DNA of 64,000 nucleotides from Methylomonas rapida (GTDB lineage: Bacteria > Pseudomonadota > Gammaproteobacteria > Methylococcales > Methylomonadaceae). Positions 55,524 through 64,000 of the stretch are shown piece after piece. The DNA lies in the NCBI RefSeq assembly GCF_024360925.2, contig NZ_CP113517.1, forward strand, positions 2,542,001 through 2,606,000. Direction: 5' to 3'. The translations under genes were made by a program, and so were the position numbers. Below the pieces are notes generated by a model. It was not told the DNA's origin. It saw only the letters and a list, made by a program, of their open reading frames with translations, and did no database searches. Positions within the stretch are counted from its first letter, which is position 1; each line of letters starts with the position of its first letter.

Positions 55524-56831
55524 TTACAACAAATCGCCAATATCGCCTTTGAAATAGCGCTTGATGATGCTTGCCAGTTCGCTGCGTGCACTTCGGTCGT
55601 CGAGGGCAAAGGTTAGATACAGCGACTCGGCAATCTCTTCGAAGGCATATAAAATCACGGGATCAAAATGCTTGCCGGCCCCGCTCTGTAAAATTGTCAG
55701 GGCCTCTTCCAGGCTCAAAGGCGCTTTGTAAGGGCGCTCGGAAGTCAATGCATCGAACACGTCGACAATCGCGAATATCCGCGCGGTTAGAGGGATTTCC
55801 TCGCCTTTCAGCGCCTGATAATAGCCGCTGCCGTCGAATTTTTCGTGATGATTGCCAACCACTTCGGCAGCGTCTCGCAACCATTGGCAATTGTTGACGA
55901 TATCCAATCCATGTTTGACGTGCATTTTCATGATCTCGAATTCGTCCGGCTCCAGCCGTCCGGGCTTGAGCAGGATACGATCGCGGATGCCAATCTTGCC
56001 CACGTCATGCAAAAAGGCGCCTTTGATCAGGGTGCGGATACTGCCTGCATCCAATTCGATTGCCTCGGCCAGTTTCACCGCATAAACGGTAACTCGAAAG
56101 TTATGGGCATCGGTATCGCTGTCGCGCTTGGCAATCGCGCTGCCGAACCCTTGCAAGGTTTCCAGATTCGCATCGAGCAAATTGATCGACAATTGCCCCA
56201 AGCGCCCCACTAACCGCCGTAACACAGGGTAATGTAGCCCAGTTACCAGAAGGACGATCAAAATAGAAGCGCCAACCGAGCGGACAATATCAAGCCAAAA
56301 TCGCCTCATCACTTCGGGGGAAATGATGTATAGCCCACGTAGCGTTGCCAGCGTCTGTCCGGCATGTTCAATGACCAATGAAATTGCAAAACTATATCGA
56401 CCATCGATCTTTGCCAACGGCACGACGACAGTACTATCATTGGTAGGCGTAACTTGCTGCCTGGCTTCTTCAATCAACGTTTGAATATTGGGAATATCGG
56501 CGCTGGCCAAACTGGCGATTTCAAGACCATCGGTATTGTGAATCGATGCCCAGGCAAAATGTCCTAACCTGCTTTGCGGAGCGACTCTACTCAGATCCTC
56601 CAATGCATCTTGCACCATGGTTTGCCAAGGCCGCTGACTGATTGCGACACTATCGCGCACGCGCAGCTTTAATAGCTCTATGACCACGCGCGTCTGCTCG
56701 GCAATCACATCTTTCACAATAAGACCCTCCCTGATGAAAACGCTGCCACCAACCAAAATAGACAGTACCATCGCCAAAGCCAATAATCGGAAAATCAATA
56801 TGTTGCGCAAAGAATGCATGCGAGACTGCAT
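55524..56831 (-). CDS. HD-GYP domain protein with periplasmic sensor
   Basis: This encodes 435 residues. Membrane helices lie near residues 10-34 and 188-208 and enclose a periplasmic sensor. The HD-GYP domain has HDVGKIG (275-281), HVKHG, NHHEKFDGSGY (327-337) and a later Asp (VDVFDALTSERPY), so the metal ligands are intact. The GYP triplet reads GYY. It should hydrolyse cyclic-di-GMP and would oppose the cyclases at 12.7 and 39.6 kb. Confidence 0.9.
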   Translation of the reverse strand: MQSRMHSLRNILIFRLLALAMVLSILVGGSVFIREGLIVKDVIAEQTRVVIELLKLRVRDSVAISQRPWQTMVQDALEDLSRVAPQSRLGHFAWASIHNTDGLEIASLASADIPNIQTLIEEARQQVTPTNDSTVVVPLAKIDGRYSFAISLVIEHAGQTLATLRGLYIISPEVMRRFWLDIVRSVGASILIVLLVTGLHYPVLRRLVGRLGQLSINLLDANLETLQGFGSAIAKRDSDTDAHNFRVTVYAVKLAEAIELDAGSIRTLIKGAFLHDVGKIGIRDRILLKPGRLEPDEFEIMKMHVKHGLDIVNNCQWLRDAAEVVGNHHEKFDGSGYYQALKGEEIPLTARIFAIVDVFDALTSERPYKAPLSLEEALTILQSGAGKHFDPVILYAFEEIAESLYLTFALDDRSARSELASIIKRYFKGDIGDLL

Positions 56832-56879
56832 TACCGGTTTCTCCTTGCCGTTTAAGCCGACCGTCTATGTTAAGCCAAC

Positions 56880-57530
56880 TCACTGCCGCTTGCGGCCTGC
56901 ACTGTAGACCCCGACCAGGCTCGCCACCATCACCGCCAAGTAAAACTGACCGATCAAGGCCTCCAAATAGGCCAACATTTTCGGCAATCCGCCGATCGGG
57001 GAAATGTCACCATAACCCAAACTCGCAATCGTGACGAAGCTGAAATAAACCAAATCGGGAAAAACTTTATCGGGTTGTTCGGAGATATTGCCGGTAAAAC
57101 TCGCCCAACCGCAAATCTGTAATATTCGAAAAAGCAATGCCCACATTAATCCGAGCAACAAATAAACGCAAAAAGCCCCCACCAACGAATTGAGATCCAC
57201 CCGGTGCCAAATAAAAACGTTACGAGCGGCGATGAAGCAGCTTAGCGCACAGAATACTGTTATCAGCAGAGATTCTATAATCTGCAAATGGTAAGAAACG
57301 CCGAAGACGATATTGACACCCACCAAGCTGCTAATTGCGACTACCAGCAAAATCCCGAATTGAAAAACGCGTTTGGACGCGGCCAAACTCCAAACCGAAA
57401 TCAGCATGAAGAAGCAAAACAGCAGAGTAACCGAGTATCTACCTCCGCCCGGCAAGTTCGAACTAAACGGCATGGCCAGCAAAACGGCCAACAAACCGGC
57501 AAACAAATACCCAAAATTGCCACTTTTCAT
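56880..57530 (-). CDS. Two-pore-helix type ion channel protein
   Basis: This encodes 216 residues with about six membrane helices. The pore segment FVTIASLGYGDISP is a K+ filter variant (SLGYGD in place of TVGYGD). The N-terminal four helices lack the regular arginines of a voltage sensor. No cytosolic regulatory domain follows; the chain ends a few residues after the last helix (GRKRQ). It is 48 bases upstream of the HD-GYP gene on the same strand. Confidence 0.85.
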   Translation of the reverse strand: MKSGNFGYLFAGLLAVLLAMPFSSNLPGGGRYSVTLLFCFFMLISVWSLAASKRVFQFGILLVVAISSLVGVNIVFGVSYHLQIIESLLITVFCALSCFIAARNVFIWHRVDLNSLVGAFCVYLLLGLMWALLFRILQICGWASFTGNISEQPDKVFPDLVYFSFVTIASLGYGDISPIGGLPKMLAYLEALIGQFYLAVMVASLVGVYSAGRKRQ

Positions 57531-58046
57531 CGATATATAAGGCTTGATTCCATCAATGTTTTTCTCAATCCAGCAAAGTTCAAGCCAATGTGAATATCCA
57601 TCGGCGCGCAGTATGTTGGCCGGATATTTGCTGACGAAACAACCAGGCGGCGAGACAAAATACTGGGCATGCCCTATCTAAAAACATCAAATCCGCTATG
57701 CAGCCGGTTAAAATGCGGGATTGCCAACCCCGATTTCAACGCTAATTGTTGATCTTTTCGAGGATTCAAATTCGTGGAATGCACGATATATCGGGGACCC
57801 GCATGCGCTTTGCCTTCCGTAACCGCTGGCCGCCTGCCCCCAAAATGATGGCTGGGTAGCGCCTTTCAACCGAGAACTTGCCCAGCTCATGCATGGCATG
57901 ATAACTGCTTAGACTCGAAAGCGCCGAACAGGCATGGCAGCAAATTTCGAAACTGGCCAGCAACGCCACTATCTATCTGTATATAACTGTGAACATTCGC
58001 CGGTTTTCCGAAATCGGTCTAATCTTTTTAGCAATATTTGGCACAC
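57531..58046. other. Intergenic region upstream of the RND operon
   Basis: About 515 bases with only short open frames that I cannot support as genes. The last 100 bases are AT-rich and presumably hold the RND promoter. No regulator gene adjoins the efflux operon. Confidence 0.45.
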
Positions 58047-59246
58047 ATGGAACCAAGCATGAAAGCACTGATTCTCGACGACACTGTTCGGTACGGCGAC
58101 ATTTTGTCAGTTAGATCCACTGTTGGTGCTCTTGCATTGACCCTGTTCTTATTCTGCAGCGCCTGCAACAAGACCGAGCCAGCACCGCCCCCTCCACCTC
58201 CGAGCGTCGAAGTCGCCGAGGTCGTGCAAAGAGACGTACCGATTCATCAGGAATGGGTCGGCACCTTGGACGGCATGGTCAATGCCCAAATCCTGGCCCA
58301 AGTCACCGGCTATTTGATCAAGCAGCATTATCAGGAAGGCCAGTTGGTCAAAAAAGGCCAGTTGCTGTACGAAATCGATCCTAAAGTGTTCCAGGCCACC
58401 TTGGATGGCGCCAAAAGTAATTTGGCCCGCCAGCAAGCGATATTGAAAACCGCGCGATTGGAGTTGGATCGCGTCGAGCGTTTATTACCCGAGCGCGCCG
58501 TCAGCGTGCGTGACCGCGACAATGCGGTGGGACAAGAGGCTTCGGCTCAGGCCGAAGTATTGGCGGCGCAAGCCGCGGTCGACAGCGCCCAATTGCAATT
58601 GGGCTTTACCAAAATCACCTCGCCCATCGACGGCGTGGCCGGCATTTCCAAGGCCCAAATCGGCAATCTGGTTGGTCCCGGCAGCGCGAGCAGCGAATTG
58701 ACCACGGTTTCGAAGCTCGATCCGATCAAGGCTTACATTCCGCTCAGTGAGCAGGAATATCTGCAGTTCGCCCGCGAAAAACAAAACGTTTCCCAATCTG
58801 CCGACGATATGAATCTAGCGTTGATTCTGGCCGATGGCTCCAACTATCCGCATTCGGGCAAATTCTTCTTCGCCGACCGTCAGGTCGATGTCAAAACCGG
58901 CACGATACAAGTGGCGATCCTGTTCCCAAACCCCGGCAATCTGCTGCGTCCGGGCCAATATGCCAAGGTGCGGGCAGTGGTCAAACAAAAGCCCAACGCG
59001 TTATTGGTGCCGCAACGCGCGGTCGGCGAAATGCAGGGTCGACGCCTGGTGGCAGTCGTGAAGCCTGACAACAGCGTGGAATTGCGCCCGGTCAAGGTCG
59101 CCGAAACCATCGGCAGCGAATGGATCATAGCCGAAGGACTCAAAGCCGGCGAACGCGTGATTGCAGAAGGTATTCAAAAAGTCCGCCCCGGCACGACCGT
59201 TACGCCGCAACCCTACGCGGAAACCTCCGCAGCCGGCGCGAGGTAA
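58047..59246 (+). CDS. RND efflux periplasmic adaptor (MFP) lipoprotein
   Basis: This encodes 399 residues from ATG 58047 (395 from ATG 58059). A hydrophobic stretch ends in a lipobox-like FLFCSAC, so the mature protein is probably lipid-anchored. After a Pro-rich linker come the barrel-sandwich (VTGYLIKQHYQEGQLVKKGQ), an alpha-hairpin coiled coil, and beta-barrel and membrane-proximal domains (GQYAKVRAVV). It links the inner-membrane pump to the outer-membrane channel. It is the first gene of the operon, 6 bases before the pump gene. Confidence 0.93.
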   Translation: MEPSMKALILDDTVRYGDILSVRSTVGALALTLFLFCSACNKTEPAPPPPPPSVEVAEVVQRDVPIHQEWVGTLDGMVNAQILAQVTGYLIKQHYQEGQLVKKGQLLYEIDPKVFQATLDGAKSNLARQQAILKTARLELDRVERLLPERAVSVRDRDNAVGQEASAQAEVLAAQAAVDSAQLQLGFTKITSPIDGVAGISKAQIGNLVGPGSASSELTTVSKLDPIKAYIPLSEQEYLQFAREKQNVSQSADDMNLALILADGSNYPHSGKFFFADRQVDVKTGTIQVAILFPNPGNLLRPGQYAKVRAVVKQKPNALLVPQRAVGEMQGRRLVAVVKPDNSVELRPVKVAETIGSEWIIAEGLKAGERVIAEGIQKVRPGTTVTPQPYAETSAAGAR

Positions 59247-59252
59247 ACGCAC

Positions 59253-62200
59253 ATGGCCAAATTTTTTATCAATCGCCCGATAGTGGCGATCGTGATCGCC
59301 ATTTTGATGGTGATGATCGGTTTGGTTTCAATGATGGAACTGCCGATTGCCCAATTTCCGAATATCGCCCCTCCCGAAATTCAGGTACAAACCACCTATA
59401 CCGGCGCCGATGCCGTCACCGTGGAGCAAGCGGTCGCCACGCCGATAGAACAGCAGATGTCCGGCGTGGACAACATGAACTACATGTATTCCATCAACGC
59501 CAACAACGGCGTGATGACATTGCGTGTCAATTTCGACGTCTCCACCGATCCGAACACCGACCAAGTTTTGGCGCAGATGCGCAAATCCCAGGCCGAATCG
59601 CAGTTGCCGCAAGACGTGCGCAACTATGGCGTGAACGTACAAAAATCTACGGCCTCGCCGCTGATCATGTTTGCGCTGTATTCGCCCAACGGCAGTTACG
59701 ACAATATCTTTTTGGCCAACTACGCTTACATCAACATCAACGACCAGATGACCCGGGTCAAAGGCATCGCCAGCGTATCGGTGTTCGGCGCCGGACAATA
59801 CGCGATGCGGATATGGGTCAAGCCGGATCAATTAGCCAAACTGAACATCACGATTCCCGAAATCGTCAATGCGGTGCAGGCGCAAAACACGGTCAATCCG
59901 GCCGGTAAGGTCGGCGGCGAACCGGTGCCGCCGGGCCAGGAATATACCTATGCGGTGCGCGCACAAGGCCGTCTGCAAACCGAGGAAGAGTTCGGCAACA
60001 TCGTGTTGCGGGCCGAAGCCAACGGCTCCATCGTCCGCATCAAAGACGTCGGCCGCATCGAATTGGGCGCACAAACCTATGACATGATAGGCCGCCTGAA
60101 CGGTAAGCCCGCCGCGCTGGTGGCGCTGTACCAACTGCCCGGCACCAACGCGATCGAAGCGGCCGAAGGCGCCAAAAAAATGATGGAGGAACTGAAGACT
60201 CGCTTTCCCGAAGATTTGGACTATGTGGTCGCTCTGGATACCACGTTGGCCGTTACCGAAGGCATCAACGAAATCGTACATACCTTGTTCGAAGCGATGG
60301 TGCTGGTCATTTTGGTGGTTTTCCTGTTCCTGCAAGGCTGGCGCCCTACCCTGATTCCGTTGCTGGCCGTGCCGGTATCCCTGATCGGCACCTTCATGCT
60401 GTTCCCGCTGCTGGGGTTCTCGATCAACACGCTATCGCTATTCGGCCTGGTGCTGGCGATCGGCCTGGTGGTCGACGACCCCATCGTGGTGGTGGAGGCG
60501 GTGGAACATCACATCGAAAAAGGCTTGAGCCCTAAGGAAGCCACCTTGAAAACCATGCAGGAAGTGACCGGCCCCATCATCGGCACCTCGCTGGCTTTGA
60601 TCGCGGTGTTTTTGCCGACCGTGTTCATCCCCGGTATCACCGGCAGCCTGTATCAGCAATTCGCCGTGACGGTCGGCGTGTCGGTGATGATTTCCACCTT
60701 CAACTCGTTGTCGTTGAGTCCCGCTTTGGCCGCGTTGATCTTGAAGCCCAAAGTGCGCGGCACGGGCCCTATCCAGAAATTTTACGACGGCTTCAACCGC
60801 CATTTCGGCATTGCCAACGAGGGTTACGTGAATTTTTGCGCGGTGCTGATGCGCAAGGCCGTGATTGCGATGATCTTTCTGGGTATTTTGACGGTATTTG
60901 CCGGCGGTCTCGGCAAAACCGTGCCAATGGGCTTTTTGCCCGACGAAGATCAAGGTTACCTTTTTGCAGGCATTCAATTGCCCAACGTCAGTTCCCTGCA
61001 ACGCACCGACGAAGCCACCCGCAAAGTCGAGGACATCCTGAAAAACACCCCGGGCATTGCCTACTATTCATCGGTTATAGGCTACAACATGTTGAGCCAG
61101 GCCAATACCACTTACAACACCTTTTTCTTTATTTCATTGAAAAACTGGGCCGAACGCAGCAAACCCGAAGAACAATACGGCGCGATCAAGACCCATTTGA
61201 ACAAGGAACTCGCCAAACTGCCGGAAGCGATCGGCGTGGCCTTCCCGCCGCCCGCGATTCCGGGCGTGGGCACCTCCGGCGGCGTAACCATGGTATTGGA
61301 GGATAGAGCCGGCAAAGACGTTGCCTACTTGGCCGAAAACACCGCCAAATTCATCGAGGCCGTCAAAAAGCGGCCCGAAGTCGCCAACGCCTTTACCACG
61401 GCTTTACCGTCGGTACCGCAAATCTTTGTCGATGTGGACAGAGACAAGGTGTTGAAACAAGGCGTGCAGCTGTCCGACGTGTATAAAACCTTGCAGGCCT
61501 ACATGGGTTCCGGCTTCATCAACTACTTCAATCGCTTCGGCCGGCAATGGCAAACCTATGTGCAGGCCGAAGGGGAATTTCGCAAGGACACCAATGCGCT
61601 GGGACAGTTTTACGTGCGCAACAACGCCGGCGAAACCGTCCCTCTGGCGGCGCTGACCAGCATACGCAAGACCGAGGGCCCCGAATTCACGATGCGTTAT
61701 AACCTGTTCCGCAGTGCGCAGATCAATGTCACGCCCAAACCGGGTTTTAGCTCGGCGCAAGCGATGCAAGCCTTGGAGGAAGTGTTTGCCGAAACCATGC
61801 CTTCCGATATGGGTTACGACTACATCGGCATGAGCTACCAGGAAAAACTGGCGCAACAAGGCGTCTCGCCGGCGGCGGTGTTCGTGTTCGCGATCTTCTG
61901 CGTATTCCTGATTCTGGCGGCGCTGTACGAAAGCTGGAGCCTGCCGTTCAGCGTGCTGCTGGGCACGCCGATTGCCGTATTCGGCGCCTTTGCCGGCTTG
62001 TTGATAGGCCACTACGAAAACAATCTGTACGCCCAAATCGGCTTGGTCATGCTGATCGGCCTGGCGGCCAAAAACGCCATTTTGATCGTCGAATTCGCCA
62101 AGATGGGCGTCGAGGAAGGCAAAAGCGCTTACGACGCCGCCATAGAAGCCGCCCGTCTGCGTTTGCGTCCCATCATGATGACCGCGTTATCGTTCATCCT

Positions 62201-62390
62201 GGGCTGCGTGCCGCTGGCAATCGCCAGCGGCGCCGGCGCGCTGTCCCGGCGCGTGATGGGCTACGCGGTGATAGGCGGCATGACCGCCGCGACCACCATC
62301 GCGATATTCTTGATTCCGGTGTTGTTCTATGTCGTGGAAAAATTGGCCAAATCCAAAACGGCGCCGTCCAAGGGAGAAGGCCATGAATAA
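59253..62390 (+). CDS. RND efflux pump, HAE1 (AcrB-like) permease
   Basis: This encodes 1045 residues with the AcrB layout of 12 membrane helices and two large periplasmic loops. Proton-relay residues are conserved: the paired Asp in [12 protein letters not shown] (helix 4, with Pro replacing the usual Ala) and the Lys in [13 protein letters not shown] (helix 10). The N-terminus [16 protein letters not shown] is canonical. It exports hydrophobic and amphiphilic compounds using the proton gradient. The stop overlaps the start of the outer-membrane factor gene by 8 bases. Confidence 0.96.
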   Translation: MAKFFINRPIVAIVIAILMVMIGLVSMMELPIAQFPNIAPPEIQVQTTYTGADAVTVEQAVATPIEQQMSGVDNMNYMYSINANNGVMTLRVNFDVSTDPNTDQVLAQMRKSQAESQLPQDVRNYGVNVQKSTASPLIMFALYSPNGSYDNIFLANYAYININDQMTRVKGIASVSVFGAGQYAMRIWVKPDQLAKLNITIPEIVNAVQAQNTVNPAGKVGGEPVPPGQEYTYAVRAQGRLQTEEEFGNIVLRAEANGSIVRIKDVGRIELGAQTYDMIGRLNGKPAALVALYQLPGTNAIEAAEGAKKMMEELKTRFPEDLDYVVALDTTLAVTEGINEIVHTLFEAMVLVILVVFLFLQGWRPTLIPLLAVPVSLIGTFMLFPLLGFSINTLSLFGLVLAIGLVVDDPIVVVEAVEHHIEKGLSPKEATLKTMQEVTGPIIGTSLALIAVFLPTVFIPGITGSLYQQFAVTVGVSVMISTFNSLSLSPALAALILKPKVRGTGPIQKFYDGFNRHFGIANEGYVNFCAVLMRKAVIAMIFLGILTVFAGGLGKTVPMGFLPDEDQGYLFAGIQLPNVSSLQRTDEATRKVEDILKNTPGIAYYSSVIGYNMLSQANTTYNTFFFISLKNWAERSKPEEQYGAIKTHLNKELAKLPEAIGVAFPPPAIPGVGTSGGVTMVLEDRAGKDVAYLAENTAKFIEAVKKRPEVANAFTTALPSVPQIFVDVDRDKVLKQGVQLSDVYKTLQAYMGSGFINYFNRFGRQWQTYVQAEGEFRKDTNALGQFYVRNNAGETVPLAALTSIRKTEGPEFTMRYNLFRSAQINVTPKPGFSSAQAMQALEEVFAETMPSDMGYDYIGMSYQEKLAQQGVSPAAVFVFAIFCVFLILAALYESWSLPFSVLLGTPIAVFGAFAGLLIGHYENNLYAQIGLVMLIGLAAKNAILIVEFAKMGVEEGKSAYDAAIEAARLRLRPIMMTALSFILGCVPLAIASGAGALSRRVMGYAVIGGMTAATTIAIFLIPVLFYVVEKLAKSKTAPSKGEGHE

Positions 62391-63822
62391 ATTGACGATT
62401 TTAAGTTTGGCTATCACCATGACGGGCTGTTTCGTGGTCGGTCCCGATTACGAAAAACCGCAAATCGAAGCCCCCAGGCAATGGCGTTTCGCCGCCGAAG
62501 ATGCGCGCGACACCGCCAATCTGCCCTGGTGGCAACAATTGCAAGACCCCGTCCTGAACACTCTGGTCGAACAGGCCTTGCAGAATAACCTCGATCTGAA
62601 AATCGCCATTGCCAATGTCGAGCAATTCATGGGGGTTTACGGTGCCACCCGCGCCAATCTGTTTCCGCAGATTTTCGGCCAGGGCGGTTATCAACGCCAA
62701 CAAACCAGCGGCGAAGCGAATCCGTTTTTCGGCGGAAAAGCGCCCGACACCGATTTTGCCCAACTGGGGGCGACGATGTTTTGGGAACTGGATGTCTGGG
62801 GTCAATTGCGCCGGGCCAAGGAAGCCGCAGCCGCCGATGTGCTGGCGCAGGAATCGGCCCGCGACGCCGTGGTGTTGACGCTGGTCAGCGCGGTCGCGCA
62901 AACCTACATAGAATTGCGCGCGCTGGATAGAAGCCTGGAAATCACCCGACAAACCGTCGACAGCCTGGTCGAGGAAAACCGCATCGCCAAGGCCCGCTTC
63001 GACGCCGGCTATGCGTCGGAAATCGAAGTCAGCCAGTCCGATTCCGAACTGGAGCGGCGCCGCGCCCTGATTCCCTTTTATGAACAACAAATCGCCCAAG
63101 CCGAACATGCCTTGAGCTTGTTGCTGGGCAAACCGCCCGGCGCGATCGCCCGCGGCATGACCTTGGACGAGTTGGCGCCGCCCGCGGTACCGGCCGGCCT
63201 GCCGTCCGAACAGTTGCAAAGAAGGCCCGACGTGCAACAAGCGGAACAAAACCTGATCGCCGCTACCGCCCGCATCGGCGTGGCACGCGGCGAATATTTC
63301 CCCAAAGTCACGCTGACCGGCGATTTGGGACAAGCCAGTGTGGAATTGGCGGCTTTGTTTACGCCAGGAGCGAACTTTTGGACCATAGGCGGAAGGCTGC
63401 TGGGGCCGATTCTGACCGCCGGCCGCGTTGCCGGCCAAGTTCAGGCCGCGGAAGGCGCGCAACAAGCGGCGCTGGCCTATTACGAGAAAACCATTCTGAC
63501 CGCCTTTCGTGAATTCGAGGACGGTTTGATCGCCAGCAGCAAATCCAACGAACGGCAAACTTCGCAAGCAAACCGGGTCGAAGCGTTGAAAAATTATCTG
63601 CGTTTGTCCAGGACGCGTTACGACGAAGGCTATACCTCTTACCTGGAGGTGCTGGATGCACTGCGCCAATATTACGAAGGCCAAATCGAACTGGTGCAAG
63701 CGCGTAGCGATACCTTTACGTCGTTGATCCAGGTTTATCGGGCCATGGGCGGCGGCTGGATCGTTGCGGCGGAGCAAGGTGTACAGATGCCCAAACCCAA
63801 AGAGGCGTCGTTTTTTCCATAA
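62383..63822 (+). CDS. Outer-membrane efflux lipoprotein (NodT/OprM family)
   Basis: This encodes 479 residues from [10 protein letters not shown]. The signal peptide ends in a lipobox (ITMTGC), followed by the family start VVGPDYEKP and [11 protein letters not shown]. Two OEP repeats follow ([20 protein letters not shown] and [17 protein letters not shown]), separated by [17 protein letters not shown]. It forms the trimeric exit duct for the pump. The RND system is complete as adaptor-pump-channel. Confidence 0.95.
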   Translation: MNKLTILSLAITMTGCFVVGPDYEKPQIEAPRQWRFAAEDARDTANLPWWQQLQDPVLNTLVEQALQNNLDLKIAIANVEQFMGVYGATRANLFPQIFGQGGYQRQQTSGEANPFFGGKAPDTDFAQLGATMFWELDVWGQLRRAKEAAAADVLAQESARDAVVLTLVSAVAQTYIELRALDRSLEITRQTVDSLVEENRIAKARFDAGYASEIEVSQSDSELERRRALIPFYEQQIAQAEHALSLLLGKPPGAIARGMTLDELAPPAVPAGLPSEQLQRRPDVQQAEQNLIAATARIGVARGEYFPKVTLTGDLGQASVELAALFTPGANFWTIGGRLLGPILTAGRVAGQVQAAEGAQQAALAYYEKTILTAFREFEDGLIASSKSNERQTSQANRVEALKNYLRLSRTRYDEGYTSYLEVLDALRQYYEGQIELVQARSDTFTSLIQVYRAMGGGWIVAAEQGVQMPKPKEASFFP

Positions 63823-63853
63823 TTTCTTGCTAAAGCGGCGGGACGACTGGCAA

Positions 63854-63913
63854 TAGCTAAAGCGATTGCACTGCCGGAATTGCGATTCCGGAGTGAAAAA
63901 GCTTCAGCTTTTT
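63854..63913. terminator. Hairpin-rich repeat after the RND operon
   Basis: AGCTAAAGCGATTGCACT is followed by hairpin CCGGAAT-TGCG-ATTCCGG (63874-63891) and by AAAAAGCT-TC-AGCTTTTT (63896-63913), the second with a T run like an intrinsic terminator. The plan repeats that at 37847-37894. Confidence 0.7.
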
Positions 63914-64000
63914 CCGTTAACCGCTATCCCGGCCAACCTAAAGAAAGCAGGTTAAAAACACGCGCTGTTAGTCTCGAACAATGAAAGACGCTTTGCGACC

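Noticed and set aside
57708..57969. Overlapping short minus-strand frames before the RND operon
   Set aside because: Two frames are open over the same bases with no recognisable protein features. A repeat is possible but no second copy is present in the window.

Overview
This 64 kb window reads as a piece of a gammaproteobacterial chromosome, most likely a methanotroph of the Methylococcales (Methylomonas-like). That placement is inference: it rests on the protein repertoire (NAD-type isocitrate dehydrogenase with AcnB, a gammaproteobacterial SdhCDAB-SdhE set, a PEP-CTERM protein, large RND and cyclic-di-GMP proteins) and on intergenic palindromes I recall from such genomes. No methane oxidation gene, rRNA, tRNA or CRISPR array is present.

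Layout. 1-9.2 kb is an accessory region on the minus strand: a broken IS1380-type transposase, an orphan RHS core with its own C-terminal tip, a small membrane protein (candidate immunity protein), a large C39-peptidase/YD-repeat (RHS) toxin gene whose 5' part is fused to a PEP-CTERM protein and frameshifted, and an ISAs1-type transposase remnant. 9.2-13.8 kb is housekeeping: greB, a cation/proton antiporter, a GGCT-like protein, dtd, a MliC-like lysozyme inhibitor and a GAF-GGDEF cyclase. 13.9-18.3 kb is an acnB/Uma2/NAD-icd operon. 18.6-21.8 kb is an ABC exporter operon ending in a voltage-gated ion channel with a zinc-ribbon tail.

22.5-32.0 kb is a likely defence island. It holds a HEPN-helicase, a sacsin/HSP90-like ATPase interrupted by an ISL3 element with a perfect 8 bp target duplication, an HNH-like protein, and a VapBC-type toxin-antitoxin pair. 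Removing the IS and one target copy restores a continuous reading frame of 1055 codons, so this looks like a three-gene system inactivated recently. I cannot match it to a named system.

32.3-37.4 kb is a respiratory/TCA block: sdhC-sdhD-sdhA-sdhB-sdhE, a SdhAF4-like assembly factor and gltA. 37.6-44 kb holds a cruciform intergenic repeat, a LysR regulator divergent from a beta-carbonic anhydrase with a putative operator between them, and a two-gene operon of periplasmic binding protein plus PAS-GGDEF-EAL protein. 44.4-52 kb is an unusual gene set: GMC oxidoreductase, alpha/beta hydrolase with a cysteine at the nucleophile position, metallophosphoesterase, FAD-linked oxidase, and a convergent zinc alcohol dehydrogenase. 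52-57.5 kb holds pcm-ahcY, a DUF2252 protein, an HD-GYP protein and an ion channel. 58-63.8 kb is a complete tripartite RND efflux operon, followed by a hairpin-rich repeat at the window end.
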